From an uncultured Alphaproteobacteria bacterium (GTDB lineage: Bacteria; Pseudomonadota; Alphaproteobacteria; Rs-D84), in NCBI GenBank assembly GCA_944390185.1, contig CALXPA010000007.1, forward strand, positions 1 through 23,120: a stretch of DNA of 23,120 bases, given 5' to 3'. Under the pieces are notes generated by a model. The model worked only from the letters and a program-made list of their open reading frames with translations. It was not told where the DNA came from and ran no database searches. Shown one piece after another: positions 15,482 to 23,120 of this stretch. Position 1 is the stretch's first letter. Each line of letters begins with the position of its first letter. A program made the position numbers and the translations under genes.

Positions 15482-16429
15482 ATGCAGGAACAAATAAAAA
15501 ATACTAATACACTCGAAGAACTACAGGCGTTGTACACGGCGACGTTCGGTAAAAACGGCACAATGACGGCCAAATTGAAAAACATGAAAAATCTGGATAA
15601 TGATGCACGTGCCGAATTAAATCGTGAAAATACGGTCTTGCGCGAATTGTTTAAATCACGCCAGGCAGAAATAGAAAATTCGGTCATGATGGCGGCCTTG
15701 GCATCCCAGCGGATGGATGCAACATTGGCACCATTGCCAGAAAATCGTGGAACACTGCACCCGTTAACCCAGGCATTATCAGATGTTTCTGTGATACTGG
15801 AATCCTTTGGATACGAAATGTGGACCGGGCCCGAGGTTGAAGATGATTGGCATAACTTTACCGCATTAAATACACCAGAATACCACCCTGCCCGCGATAT
15901 GCAGGACACATTCTTTCTTGAAAATGGTAATGTGATGCGTACGCAAACATCGGCAATACAGATTCGCAGTATGGATGCACGTGGTGCACCAATAAAAATG
16001 TTTGGCATCGGTGCCACATATCGCAAAGAAATGGATGCCACACACAGCCCAATGTTCCATCAAATCGAAGGCTTGTATATCGATACCAATATAACGATGT
16101 CTGACCTGATTGCGGATGTACACGAATTTTTAAAACGGTTTTTCAATATGGATAATATTGAATTACGCGTTCGTCCATCATACTTTCCCTTTACAGAACC
16201 CAGTATTGAAATAGATATGAAGTGGCGCGGAAATAAATGGATGGAAATTATGGGCGCGGGCATGGTACACCCGAATGTTTTGCGCAATTGCAATATTGAC
16301 CCAGAACAATACCAGGGATTTGCATTTGGTTTTGGTTGGGACAGATTGGCAATGTTAAAATACGGTCTGAACGATATACGCCAGTTTTATGATGGTGATA
16401 TACGATGGCTGCGTGCAACAGGATTTTAA
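15482..16429 (+). CDS. pheS: Phenylalanyl-tRNA synthetase alpha subunit
   Basis: The 315-residue class II synthetase subunit contains the catalytic site that charges tRNA-Phe within an alpha2-beta2 enzyme. An N-terminal coiled coil (about 1-80) precedes the catalytic domain. Motif 2 is RTQTSAIQIR at 153-162, followed by FHQIEG at 192-197. PFTEPSIEI at 236-244 and the motif 3 block GFAFGFGWDRLAMLKYG at 279-295 are intact. The start at 15482 has GGGGA upstream; an in-frame ATG at 15425 would lie ahead of the hairpin and adds non-family residues. pheT follows 15 bp after the stop. Confidence 0.97.
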   Translation: MQEQIKNTNTLEELQALYTATFGKNGTMTAKLKNMKNLDNDARAELNRENTVLRELFKSRQAEIENSVMMAALASQRMDATLAPLPENRGTLHPLTQALSDVSVILESFGYEMWTGPEVEDDWHNFTALNTPEYHPARDMQDTFFLENGNVMRTQTSAIQIRSMDARGAPIKMFGIGATYRKEMDATHSPMFHQIEGLYIDTNITMSDLIADVHEFLKRFFNMDNIELRVRPSYFPFTEPSIEIDMKWRGNKWMEIMGAGMVHPNVLRNCNIDPEQYQGFAFGFGWDRLAMLKYGLNDIRQFYDGDIRWLRATGF

Positions 16430-16444
16430 TCACAGGGGGCAAAA

Positions 16445-18748
16445 ATGAAATGGACATATGATTGGCTGACAGACTATTTACGGACAGATTTGTCACCTGA
16501 TGAAATCGCAGATAAATTGACGCGCACCGGCCTAGAGGTCGAAGATTTATCCGCACCAATTGCGCCAATCGCGGCGAAAATTGTCGAATGTAAAAAAATG
16601 GACGACAGTGATCATCTGCATATCTTGATGGTGGATGATGGTACCAAAACCCTGCGCCAGGTTGTTTGTGGTGCGCCGAATGCGCGTGTGGGACTGGTAT
16701 CTGCGTTGGCGTTGCCCGGGTGCGTAATTGATGGGCATGAAATAAAAAGCGGTAAATTACGTGGCGTTATGTCAAATGGCATGATGTGCAGTGGTCGTGA
16801 ATTGGGGATAAATGATGACCACAGTGGCATTATTGAATTACCGGCGGATACGAAAATCGGTACACCGGTGGTAAAAACGGAAATCGTTTTTGATGCAGGA
16901 ATCACGCCAAATCGGCCAGACTATCTGGCGGTGCGCGGAATTGCGCGTGACCTGGCGGCATGTGGTGCGGGCGAATATATCGCGCCCCAGGATAAAACAT
17001 TGGCACCGGTTAAATCATCGCGTGCGGTAAATATTAAAACAGACCGTTGTCCTGTGTACCAGTTTTGCGAGATTTATGGAATCACAATCGCGCCCAGTAA
17101 CGATACAATAAAATCACGTCTGGCATCGATTGGTATTAATCCAAAGAACGCGCCTGTGGATACAACCAATTATATCTGTTATGACATGGCCCAGCCGATG
17201 CATTGTTTTGATGCAGATGAAATTAATGGCGATATAACGGTGCGCATGGCAGAAAATGGGGAAAAATTCACAGACTTGTTCGGCAAGACGCATGAATTAT
17301 GTGACACTGATATGGTCATCGCAGACGACACAGGTATATTGGCCTTGGCCGGTGTTATTGGTGGTGCACGTGGTATGACGGGTGATAATACGAAAAATAT
17401 TATATTGGAAAGTGCGTATTTTAACCCTGTATCGGTTCGCAAAACGGCCAAGCGTCTGGGAATATCCACAGATTCATCGTACAGATACGAACGTGGAATT
17501 GATCCGACGATAACAGGGGTTGCGCTGGCGCGTGCGGCAGATATTATTATGGATGCATGCGGCGGTAAAATTGTTGGCACAGGTATTGGTGGAAAAATTC
17601 CTGATGAAAATCGCCAGATTAAATATTCACCAGATTTATTCAAACGTAAAACAGGAATTGATATATCACCCGATACTCAACAAGATATATTAAAAAAACT
17701 GGGATTTACTGTATCCACAGACGGTTCGTCTTTTGTAATAACGCCGCGCCCAGACAGGGTTGACGTTGTTATCCCAGAAAACATTGTATCAGAACTGATT
17801 CGTATATATGGATATGATAATGTGGTTGCGAATGCGAAACATCGTCCATCGGATTCTGCGCCACATCATGATTACTATATTGCGATGCGACGTGAATTGG
17901 CGGCACGTGGCTTGAACGAGGCCAAGTCATTCGGATTCGGTAATTCCCAGGTCGAAGCGTTAATATCAGATGCACCGATTGTAAAAATCGCAAATCCGAT
18001 TGTATCAGATATGGATACGGCGCGTAATAATCTGTTGGAAAATATCTTGGGATTCGTCCGCAGTAATGAAAAGCGCGGATACCCTGATTTAAATTTATTT
18101 GAACTGGGGACCGTGTTTGATGGCGACACCCCCGGGGCCCAGCATACGCAAATATGCATCGTGCGCACCGGTAATACTGCGCCACGTCATTGGACGCATC
18201 GTAATCGTGCGCGTGATATTTATGATGTCCAGGCAGATATCATCGCACTGATGCATAACCAGAATTTCACCATATCGACGGAAAATCCGCCACGTTGGGC
18301 ACATCCATTCAGATATGGTGCCGTCATGCAAGGAAAAAAGAAAATTGCCGATTTTGGTGAACTGTCCCCGATACTGGCCCGTCATATGAAAATCAAGACA
18401 AATGTAAACATCGCCATCATCGACGATGTGGAAAATCTGCCTGGGGCGCGTCGTGTGCACGAACCAAACTTGTCGGATTTTCAACCGATTACACGTGACT
18501 TTGCTTTTATCACAGACGCTGATTTTCCGGCGGCAAAACTGACGGGCGCGGCAATCGCATCGGATTCGCGTATCACAGACGCGGTGGTATTTGATGCATT
18601 TGAAATGCCTGATGGTAAAAAGTCAATTGCATTTACAATCACGATTATGCCGACAGAAAATATGTCGGATACAGATTTGCAAAAACTGCAAGATACAGTT
18701 ATCGCGAATGTCGAAAAAAAGTGCAATGCAAAAATACGTGATAAATAG
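16445..18748 (+). CDS. pheT: Phenylalanyl-tRNA synthetase beta subunit
   Basis: The 767-residue partner of PheS has the usual order. An N-terminal tRNA-binding OB domain (about 40-150) shows HLHILMVDDG and QVVCGAPN.R. The B3/B4 editing domain (about 205-380) contains PVDTTNYI. The B5 domain lies near 390-465, then the catalytic-like core, and the C-terminal anticodon-binding FDX-ACB domain (from about 675) begins LSDFQPITRDFAFI. It supplies tRNA recognition and proofreading. AGGGGG lies 6 bp before the ATG. It ends with TAG and is followed by a terminator. Confidence 0.97.
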   Translation: MKWTYDWLTDYLRTDLSPDEIADKLTRTGLEVEDLSAPIAPIAAKIVECKKMDDSDHLHILMVDDGTKTLRQVVCGAPNARVGLVSALALPGCVIDGHEIKSGKLRGVMSNGMMCSGRELGINDDHSGIIELPADTKIGTPVVKTEIVFDAGITPNRPDYLAVRGIARDLAACGAGEYIAPQDKTLAPVKSSRAVNIKTDRCPVYQFCEIYGITIAPSNDTIKSRLASIGINPKNAPVDTTNYICYDMAQPMHCFDADEINGDITVRMAENGEKFTDLFGKTHELCDTDMVIADDTGILALAGVIGGARGMTGDNTKNIILESAYFNPVSVRKTAKRLGISTDSSYRYERGIDPTITGVALARAADIIMDACGGKIVGTGIGGKIPDENRQIKYSPDLFKRKTGIDISPDTQQDILKKLGFTVSTDGSSFVITPRPDRVDVVIPENIVSELIRIYGYDNVVANAKHRPSDSAPHHDYYIAMRRELAARGLNEAKSFGFGNSQVEALISDAPIVKIANPIVSDMDTARNNLLENILGFVRSNEKRGYPDLNLFELGTVFDGDTPGAQHTQICIVRTGNTAPRHWTHRNRARDIYDVQADIIALMHNQNFTISTENPPRWAHPFRYGAVMQGKKKIADFGELSPILARHMKIKTNVNIAIIDDVENLPGARRVHEPNLSDFQPITRDFAFITDADFPAAKLTGAAIASDSRITDAVVFDAFEMPDGKKSIAFTITIMPTENMSDTDLQKLQDTVIANVEKKCNAKIRDK

Positions 18749-18762
18749 CACACAAAAACATC

Positions 18763-18794
18763 AAAAAACACCGGCAAACACCGGTGTTTTTTTT
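18763..18794. terminator. Bidirectional terminator between pheT and der
   Basis: ACACCGG and CCGGTGT pair around the loop CAAACA, extended by A-T pairs from flanking A and T runs. Both genes converge on it: pheT ends 14 bp before, and the der stop lies 6 bp after. Confidence 0.85.
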
Positions 18795-18800
18795 ATTGTC

Positions 18801-20129
18801 TTAATCGAATGGATTTTCGTCTTTTTTATACTCTATCACAATGGGCAGATGTTCCCATTTTAACGCGTTCGCCAATCCGCGCCGCAGATATCGTGTATAC
18901 GATTCTGGAATATCAGACGCGCCACCAACATTAATTGTGATTTTCATTGGATGCCGCCCTGTTTGGCGTGCAAATTTTATCTTCATCGGGCGTTTCAGCC
19001 GTGACATAGGCGGCTGGCGTTCAGCAACCAGTTTTTCGACAATTCTGTTAATCAGACTGGTTGGTGCATCGGTATTTGATATATCCCATTGTTCATACAC
19101 ACGTCGGAACATGTTGCGAACCCCGGTCCCTGTTTCTGCCGATATCGCCAAAATCATCGGTCGAATAATCTGGTGAAAAGAATTTGTAAATTGGTGTTTT
19201 AGCCGCAACAGTGTTTCATCACGTTCATCTGGATTGACCAGATCCCATTTATTCAATGCCACACACAGGATTTTACCGGCATCATACACCCGTCCGGCAA
19301 TTCCCAACGCCTGGTTTTCAATATTGCGTGTTGCATCCACCACCAGAATTACAATATCAGCCTTGGCAATTGCGTCCAATGATTTTAATGCCGACAATGT
19401 TTCCACATCGTCACGAACCCCGGCCTTGCGCCGCAAACCCGCGGTATCCATTAATACAATATCACGCCCATAAAAGTTCGTTGGGATTTTCACCGTATCA
19501 CGTGTAATTCCCGGCGCATCCATGACAATCTGTCTGTTCTGGCCCAGTACGCGATTAACCAGTGTTGATTTACCAACATTTGGTTGGCCCATAATGGCGA
19601 TTTTAACACGCCTGTTATTTACGCTGTCATCATTGTTTACGACATCACCGGCAATTCCGTCCATGAATTCGTATATTGCGTCAAAACCAGTCTTGTGTTC
19701 CGCAGAAATCATATGTGGCGCACCGAACCCCAGCCTATAGAATTCATGTGTATCCGCCATACGGCGCCCAGATTCAGCCTTGTTCACGACCAACAGCACC
19801 GGCGCATGTGTTTTGCGTCGCACCAGACGTGCCCATTCTGTATCTGCGCTGGTCAAACCCACACGCCCATCGACGACAAACAAAACCGCATCAGAATGTT
19901 CAATCGCGTCCAGTGCCATATCTGTTGAATCACGTGCGATTCCGTCGCGTGCGTTTTCCAGTCCGGCGGTATCAAATATCTGCCATGGGCGCCCACGTAC
20001 CGTGCCCCCAATTGTATCGCGCGTCACACCGGGCCGGTCGTGTACCAACGCGTCGCGCGTCCCCGTCAGCGCATTAAACAGTGTCGATTTGCCGGTATTT
20101 GGTCGGCCAGCTATGGTTATTTTTAACAT
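18801..20129 (-). CDS. der: Ribosome assembly GTPase Der (EngA)
   Basis: The 442-residue protein has two tandem GTPase domains and a C-terminal KH-like domain, the unique Der layout. Der is needed for 50S subunit maturation. Domain 1: GRPNTGKST at 8-16 (Thr where most have Val), DTAG at 53-56, NKAE at 116-119. Domain 2: GQPNVGKST at 181-189, DTAGLRRK at 228-235, NKWD at 293-296. The C-terminus contains RHPMKITINVGG and the YLRRGLANA block. The start at 20129 is preferred: it has GGAAAAAG upstream, and the -10 box would leave the ATG at 20141 with only about five leader bases. That alternative would add four residues. Confidence 0.96.
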   Translation of the reverse strand: MLKITIAGRPNTGKSTLFNALTGTRDALVHDRPGVTRDTIGGTVRGRPWQIFDTAGLENARDGIARDSTDMALDAIEHSDAVLFVVDGRVGLTSADTEWARLVRRKTHAPVLLVVNKAESGRRMADTHEFYRLGFGAPHMISAEHKTGFDAIYEFMDGIAGDVVNNDDSVNNRRVKIAIMGQPNVGKSTLVNRVLGQNRQIVMDAPGITRDTVKIPTNFYGRDIVLMDTAGLRRKAGVRDDVETLSALKSLDAIAKADIVILVVDATRNIENQALGIAGRVYDAGKILCVALNKWDLVNPDERDETLLRLKHQFTNSFHQIIRPMILAISAETGTGVRNMFRRVYEQWDISNTDAPTSLINRIVEKLVAERQPPMSRLKRPMKIKFARQTGRHPMKITINVGGASDIPESYTRYLRRGLANALKWEHLPIVIEYKKDENPFD

Positions 20130-20153
20130 CACTTTTTCCATTGATTTTTTTCA

Positions 20154-20181
20154 ATTATAAAGCAAAAATATAAATAATCAA
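20154..20181 (-). promoter_or_regulatory. Promoter of der
   Basis: On the minus strand, TTGATT (20181-20176) and consensus TATAAT (20159-20154) are 16 bp apart. Transcription should begin near 20147, so the ATG at 20129 has a leader of about 18 bases holding GGAAAAAG. Confidence 0.65.
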
Positions 20182-20195
20182 ATTGGGGGCGTAAA

Positions 20196-20792
20196 ATGAT
20201 GGAAAAATTAAAAAATGGATTAAGACATGTCAAAGATGTCCTGGTAAATCCGAAACGCTATTTCACCAGAATTGTCGCAGACGGCAATATGGAAGAATCA
20301 ATGTTCAAGGCATTTATATACGGTCTGGTTGGTGGATGCTTGGTATTATTATTGCGTCTGATTGGTGGCGCGACGATAACGATTGGTTCGGTATTTACGG
20401 CGATTATAATTGTGCCGGTGTTGGCGGTTGCATTACTGTTTGTGATGGGCGGACTGATGATGCTGGTGTCTGAAATCACGGGCGGTGAACGTGACTGGGA
20501 AATCGCGATCAAGGGATTGGCATCGGTATTTTTTATCTATCCTGTGGTATTGGTGCTGAATGCGCTGGCATTTAATTGCACATCGATGTGGATAATCAGC
20601 CTGTTGGTTGACGTGTATATATTGTTCTTGTTTTATAACATTGCGGTGTATTGCATGCGGGGCAAGCGGGCAAATGTTATCGTTGTGATTGGAATTCTGG
20701 CGTTGTTTTTGGCGACAGTATACGCCACAGATTACCGTATCGGGTGGTTTATGTTAAAGAACACCAGTGCAACATTATCCTGTTTGTTGTAA
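20196..20792 (+). CDS. Yip1-like multi-pass membrane protein
   Basis: The 198-residue protein has a soluble N-terminus (1-30) containing VLVNPKRYFTRI, then about five hydrophobic segments (near 38-58, 62-92, 107-128, 130-148 and 158-176). An NP..F-type start followed by a five-helix membrane domain with conserved Gly residues fits the bacterial Yip1 (PF04893) group. Their function is not established; some are linked to membrane organisation. GGGGG lies about 7 bp before the first ATG, with a second ATG directly after it. It stands alone, divergent from der and convergent with nth. Its stop codon overlaps the terminator stem. The family assignment rests on topology and the N-terminal motif only. 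Confidence 0.7.
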   Translation: MMEKLKNGLRHVKDVLVNPKRYFTRIVADGNMEESMFKAFIYGLVGGCLVLLLRLIGGATITIGSVFTAIIIVPVLAVALLFVMGGLMMLVSEITGGERDWEIAIKGLASVFFIYPVVLVLNALAFNCTSMWIISLLVDVYILFLFYNIAVYCMRGKRANVIVVIGILALFLATVYATDYRIGWFMLKNTSATLSCLL

Positions 20793-20818
20793 AAAAGCCG
20801 GCAAATGCCGGTTTTTTT
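20791..20818. terminator. Bidirectional terminator between the Yip1-like gene and nth
   Basis: CCGGC and GCCGG pair around AAAT, extended by flanking A and T runs to a stem of 12 pairs including one G-T. It overlaps the stop codons of both converging genes. Confidence 0.85.
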
Positions 20819-21479
20819 ATACTATTTTTGCGCCCGCCCTGCACCAGCGCGCAACCGGGCATTCGGCGCATTTTGGTCGCAGCGCCCGGCAAATGTACCG
20901 TCCGTGCAGAACCATAACATGATTCACAATTGGATGATATTTTTTTGGAATCACCCGCGTCAGTTGTTCTTCGACTTTTTCCGGGGTATTTGCATCCGCG
21001 CCAACCCAACCATAACGATGTGCATTGCGGAAAACGTGCGTATCCACACCAATTGTCGGCGCACCCCACAAAACATTCATAATAACATTCGCAGTCTTTT
21101 GACCAATGCCAGGTAATTTCATTAACGCGTCACGATTGTGATATTTTTCAGGAAAACGATAGTCATCATCTGTTCCACCTGTATCGTTCATCAGTGCCGT
21201 GGCCAAACCCATAATGCTCTTGGCCTTGTTATTAAAGAACGACAGCACACGGATATGCGCCACCAGTCCATCTGTGCCCAATGCAATCATTTTGGCGGGC
21301 GATGGTGCCACACGAAACAGCGCGGGCGTAACCTCGTTCACTTTTTTATCGGTTGCCTGGGCGGATAAAATCACTGCCACGGCAAATGTAAATTCATTGA
21401 TTGAATACAGTTCCGACCGAATATTCATATCAATTACGGTCGGAACATGTGTAAAATAAATCTCTGGCGTTAGTGTCAT
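20817..21479 (-). CDS. nth: Endonuclease III (DNA glycosylase/AP lyase)
   Basis: The 220-residue enzyme removes oxidised pyrimidines in base excision repair. The helix-hairpin-helix motif LPGIGQKTA at 122-130 carries the catalytic Lys128, and Asp146 is in GVDTHVFR. The 4Fe-4S cluster ligands Cys197, Cys204, Cys207 and Cys213 follow the C-x6-C-x2-C-x5-C pattern. The start at 21479 places SAQATD at the same residue number as in E. coli Nth, and its ATG overlaps the upstream stop as TAATG. An extension to 21542 would overlap the upstream gene. It is the last gene of the ileS run. All key residues are present. Confidence 0.96.
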   Translation of the reverse strand: MTLTPEIYFTHVPTVIDMNIRSELYSINEFTFAVAVILSAQATDKKVNEVTPALFRVAPSPAKMIALGTDGLVAHIRVLSFFNNKAKSIMGLATALMNDTGGTDDDYRFPEKYHNRDALMKLPGIGQKTANVIMNVLWGAPTIGVDTHVFRNAHRYGWVGADANTPEKVEEQLTRVIPKKYHPIVNHVMVLHGRYICRALRPKCAECPVARWCRAGAKIV

Positions 21480-21862
21480 TATTCTGCAAATTGAAAGTTT
21501 TCCAGACGTCCTTCGCATAATTTTTGACAATCGCTGTTGCACAGGTTGCGAACACTGGCCACAGAATCGCCAGAAAATTCAACCGTATCAACCCAGATGT
21601 TTTTGTGCGTACGGTCCGATGCAAAGCACATACAGCGCGCAGTATATTTTTCAGAATGTGTTTTTTCGTCACGTACAACATGACCATTCACACTTTCGTA
21701 ACTGGACGAAAAACTTTTTTCAGACCCGATACCGACACACTGTGACGTAACGGTCACCGCGTGATTGGCGGCATCCAGTGTGCCGACATAAAACCCCGCA
21801 CCAAACAATACCAGTGCTGCGACAATCCCAAATATCCAATGCAGTGATTTGTGTATATGCAT
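21479..21862 (-). CDS. Small membrane-anchored Cys-rich protein, function unknown
   Basis: The 127-residue protein has a short basic start (MHIHKSLH), one hydrophobic segment at about 9-29 that could be an anchor or uncleaved signal, and a polar domain expected outside the cytoplasm. That domain has six cysteines (42, 77, 79, 107, 111, 115), including a CxC pair and a CxxxCxxxC cluster near the end, compatible with disulfides or metal binding. I recognise no family. GGGGGAAA lies 4 bp before the ATG. It lies 16 bp after ileS and its stop overlaps the nth start, so it is part of that operon. The link to nth is probably only shared transcription. Confidence 0.75.
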   Translation of the reverse strand: MHIHKSLHWIFGIVAALVLFGAGFYVGTLDAANHAVTVTSQCVGIGSEKSFSSSYESVNGHVVRDEKTHSEKYTARCMCFASDRTHKNIWVDTVEFSGDSVASVRNLCNSDCQKLCEGRLENFQFAE

Positions 21863-21878
21863 GATTTCCCCCTTTTTA

Positions 21879-23120
21879 TTATGCTTTTTCCACAGATACA
21901 GATAAATTATATCCTTCTATTACTGTATTATACACACCATTTTCACTTTGCGACATATTTTTTATCAGTGCGTCACGCATGATGCGCACACGATGCTGCG
22001 CTATTGCGGCGGCCAATGCCGGGTCTGCACTGTATTCCAGGTTAATTCTGTCGGATACATCCAGACCGGCTGCTTTGCGCGAATCCTGGATAAAGCGCAA
22101 TGCATCGTTCGCCAATCCTTCGGCGACCAGTTCTGAATTTATTTCTGTGTCCAACACAACCACTGCGGTGTTATCGGGCAATGCCGCACCCGTCACCCCA
22201 CTGCGTACCGTCAGACGTTTTTCGAACTCTTCAGGATTTAATTCATATTCGCCGACATACAACCGTCCATCGCGGATTTCATAGTTGCCCTGCTTTACCG
22301 CGGGGATAATCTGCTTTAGTGCGCCCCCCAGGCGTGCGCCGATTTTCGGCGTTACCAGGTATACGAACGCATCGGCAACATCATTGTAATTATCGGTAAA
22401 TTCCACAGATTTTACATTCAGTTCGTCCCGGATGATATCGCCATATTCTGATAAATCTGCACCTGCCACGACCAGTTTATTCAGTGGTAACCGGTTGCGC
22501 AGTTTATGTTGTTCACGCAACTGTTTTCCAACAGATACGACCATTTGTACACGTCGCATATCATCAACAATCTTTTCGTCATATTTTGTGGCGACGGGGA
22601 ATGACTGCAGATGCACACTTTCCGCGCCGGTTAAATTGCGATAGATATAATCAGAAATAAACGGTGCAAACGGCGCCAATGCGCGACACAGTGTGGTCAA
22701 TACTGTATACAGTGTATCAAACGCATCCTGGTCTTCATCCCAGAAACGTGCGCGTCCACGCCGAATATACCAGTTATTCAGCACGTCCAAGAATCGCACA
22801 AATTCTTTGACGGCAACATCAGGGGTATATTTATCCAACGCGTCGCCAACAACAGAAACCAGTTCGTTTAGTTCTGCGATGATGTATTTATCCAACGCGC
22901 CATTTGGATTTGTGTTTTCATGTGCCGTTATGTTGCCCGCATTTGCGTACAGCGTAAAGAAATGATACGCATTCCACAGTGGCGTCAGAATAATTTTTGT
23001 TGATTCTGCAAATACCTTGCCTTCTTTGTCGACGGGGACTGGTTCTGCCTTCATAAAATTTGACCCCAGTATAAACAGACGAATTGCATCTGCGCCGAAT
23101 TGTTCAATTTGTTCTTCGGG
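21879..23120 (-). CDS. ileS: Isoleucyl-tRNA synthetase, C-terminal part (partial, runs off right edge)
   Basis: The frame is open to the right edge and gives 413 residues of the C-terminal half. The first visible residues, PEEQIEQFGADAIRLFIL, are the end of the class I catalytic domain just after the KMSKS region, which lies outside the window. The anticodon-binding helical domain follows, with LNNWYIRRGRARFW as its hallmark, then a C-terminal extension through residues such as KSVEFTDNY and KIGARLGGALKQI. There is no Cys-rich zinc finger at the end. These features match the eukaryote-like IleRS group rather than the E. coli type. The ATG at 23054 is internal, not a start. Confidence 0.93.
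   Translation of the reverse strand, partial: PEEQIEQFGADAIRLFILGSNFMKAEPVPVDKEGKVFAESTKIILTPLWNAYHFFTLYANAGNITAHENTNPNGALDKYIIAELNELVSVVGDALDKYTPDVAVKEFVRFLDVLNNWYIRRGRARFWDEDQDAFDTLYTVLTTLCRALAPFAPFISDYIYRNLTGAESVHLQSFPVATKYDEKIVDDMRRVQMVVSVGKQLREQHKLRNRLPLNKLVVAGADLSEYGDIIRDELNVKSVEFTDNYNDVADAFVYLVTPKIGARLGGALKQIIPAVKQGNYEIRDGRLYVGEYELNPEEFEKRLTVRSGVTGAALPDNTAVVVLDTEINSELVAEGLANDALRFIQDSRKAAGLDVSDRINLEYSADPALAAAIAQHRVRIMRDALIKNMSQSENGVYNTVIEGYNLSVSVEKA

Noticed and set aside
1..23120. CRISPR array, insertion sequence or prophage
   Set aside because: No regularly spaced repeats, transposase, terminal inverted repeats, integrase or phage structural genes were seen.

Overview
The window is a densely packed bacterial chromosome segment, moderately AT-rich by eye. 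Gene content and layout fit an alphaproteobacterium with a compact genome: P-type type IV secretion (T4SS) genes virB3-virB4, an IleRS whose visible half looks like the eukaryote-like type without the C-terminal zinc finger, single-copy housekeeping genes, and very short or overlapping junctions. An uncultured host-associated or Rickettsiales/Holosporales-like lineage is plausible. That placement is inference from gene content, not a phylogenetic result.

Left arm (1-4285, minus strand): virB3, virB4, a secreted HExxH protein and the start of a secreted protein with repeated Gly/Ala/Ser/Thr-rich hydrophobic stretches, running off the left edge. The gene-poor stretch 4286-4603 carries a leftward T4SS promoter, a rightward promoter for a zinc-ligand-free ribosomal protein L36, and a cluster of TTTTCAAC motifs, two of which lie on the T4SS promoter.

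Centre-left (4604-6580): rpmJ, a short SufB/SufD-core protein (minus) with an apparent leaderless promoter, and ychF (plus).

Centre (6611-14674, minus strand): one apparent six-gene operon, mreC-mreD-mrdA-rodA-topA-dnaG. It joins elongation-type cell-wall synthesis to DNA topology and replication priming; junctions are 3-4 bp gaps or overlaps, and mreB is not present.

Centre-right (14675-18748, plus strand): rpmI-rplT-pheS-pheT, with a strong hairpin between rplT and pheS that may attenuate pheST.

Right arm (18801-23120): der (minus), a Yip1-like membrane protein gene (plus), then ileS (C-terminal half only), a small Cys-rich membrane-anchored protein and nth, all minus. Converging gene pairs are separated by compact hairpin terminators, most of them readable in both directions. 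All 21 visible stop codons are TAA or TAG; none is TGA. No tRNA, rRNA, CRISPR array or insertion sequence was recognised.
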